This document shows positions 63,799 to 64,000 of a DNA stretch of 64,000 bases, one piece after another (positions within the stretch are counted from its first letter, which is position 1; each line of letters begins with the position of its first letter). Made by a program: the position numbers and the translations under genes. Location of the stretch: NCBI RefSeq assembly GCF_009497655.1, contig NZ_CP023317.1:2447501-2511500 (forward strand). The letters run 5' to 3'. The notes under the pieces are model-generated. The model was not told the DNA's origin. It ran no database searches and worked only from the letters and a program-made list of their open reading frames with translations. Source of the DNA: Priestia megaterium (GTDB lineage: Bacteria > Bacillota > Bacilli > Bacillales > Bacillaceae_H).

Positions 63799-64000
63799 AA
63801 CGTCTCATCATCTCCATTATTTTGCGTGCACTTTTAGGAAATCTCATCCCGTCTGCGTTGACAACAGCTGTCTCAAATTCATCATCGAGCAGCGTATTTG
63901 TACAGTAATAATAAAGATTTTTTAATAGGTCAAATGTGTAAGCATCGCTTCCTGAAATACGAGGCAAAACTTTTTGCAATATCTGAAAATCAAACGCCTG
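63752..64000 (-). CDS. C-terminal end of an McrB-like AAA+ protein (partial)
   Basis: The frame is open to the window edge, so only the last 82 residues are visible. They contain ILQKVLPRISGSDAY, which resembles the C-terminal tail of McrB-type AAA+ NTPases. The next gene is its expected nuclease partner and overlaps it. The Walker motifs would lie beyond the window, so the call rests on the tail and the neighbour. Confidence 0.6.
   Translation of the reverse strand, partial: QAFDFQILQKVLPRISGSDAYTFDLLKNLYYYCTNTLLDDEFETAVVNADGMRFPKSARKIMEMMRRFEVYGYTSFWINTVR

Noticed and set aside
1..64000. rRNA, tRNA, CRISPR arrays, insertion sequences and prophage
   Set aside because: No repeat-spacer pattern, no transposase, no structural phage gene and no recognisable tRNA or rRNA sequence was seen; the lone recombinase is not enough to call a mobile element.

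Overview
This window looks like chromosome from an endospore-forming member of the Bacillaceae, most like Priestia (Bacillus) megaterium. It is AT-rich with strong AGGAGG-type ribosome binding sites. It carries spore genes (sspO, sspP, sspN, tlp, cotM) and blocks that match Bacillus subtilis gene order: yhcY-yhcZ-yhdA, and parC-parE-yneT-plsY-yneR-yneP-tlp-yneN-citB-sspO-sspP-cotM. There are no rRNA or tRNA genes, no CRISPR array and no recognisable insertion sequence. The species is inferred from protein similarity recalled from memory, not from a search.

Layout. 1-8 kb: a SWIM/SNF2 helicase, a frameshifted MFS transporter, an FMN azoreductase, and a GAF sensor kinase/response regulator pair whose GAF cysteines suggest an AirS-like Fe-S oxygen sensor. 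8-19 kb: regulators and transporters mixed with metabolism (ilvD, ppaC, a branched-chain aminotransferase, a PlsC-type acyltransferase) and small unknown proteins. 19-22 kb: a urate permease, OHCU decarboxylase and hydroxyisourate hydrolase operon without a uricase, behind a GlnR/TnrA box. 22-33 kb: an Fe-S type PD-(D/E)XK nuclease, mntH with an MntR box, a candidate small RNA, HAD and MarR proteins, an orphan tyrosine recombinase and two lipoproteins. 33-41 kb: ethanolamine use (eutA-eutB-eutC-eat) behind a perfect GlnR/TnrA box, then a TPP riboswitch on thiT and a lysine riboswitch on a LysP-type permease. 41-45 kb: accessory enzymes, including a YqcI/YcgG-cupin-isochorismatase operon. 45-52 kb: topoisomerase IV genes with an SOS box, and lipid synthesis. 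52-61.5 kb: the spore gene and aconitase block, ending with Ku. 62-64 kb: two overlapping genes of an McrBC-like restriction system, cut by the window edge.

How the genes work together. Nitrogen scavenging recurs: the urate and ethanolamine operons both carry a 17-bp TGTNA-N7-TNACA operator. Cofactor and metal supply is controlled by RNA or metal sensors (TPP, lysine, MntR). Sporulation genes carry recognisable SigG-like or SigK-like promoters, and Ku has one too, consistent with spore DNA repair.

Start codons were chosen from Shine-Dalgarno spacing and several differ from the longest open frame. Two genes appear broken by single-base changes in homopolymer runs: the MFS transporter and a small gene beside lysP. 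Many convergent gene pairs share long perfect hairpins that contain one or both stop codons.
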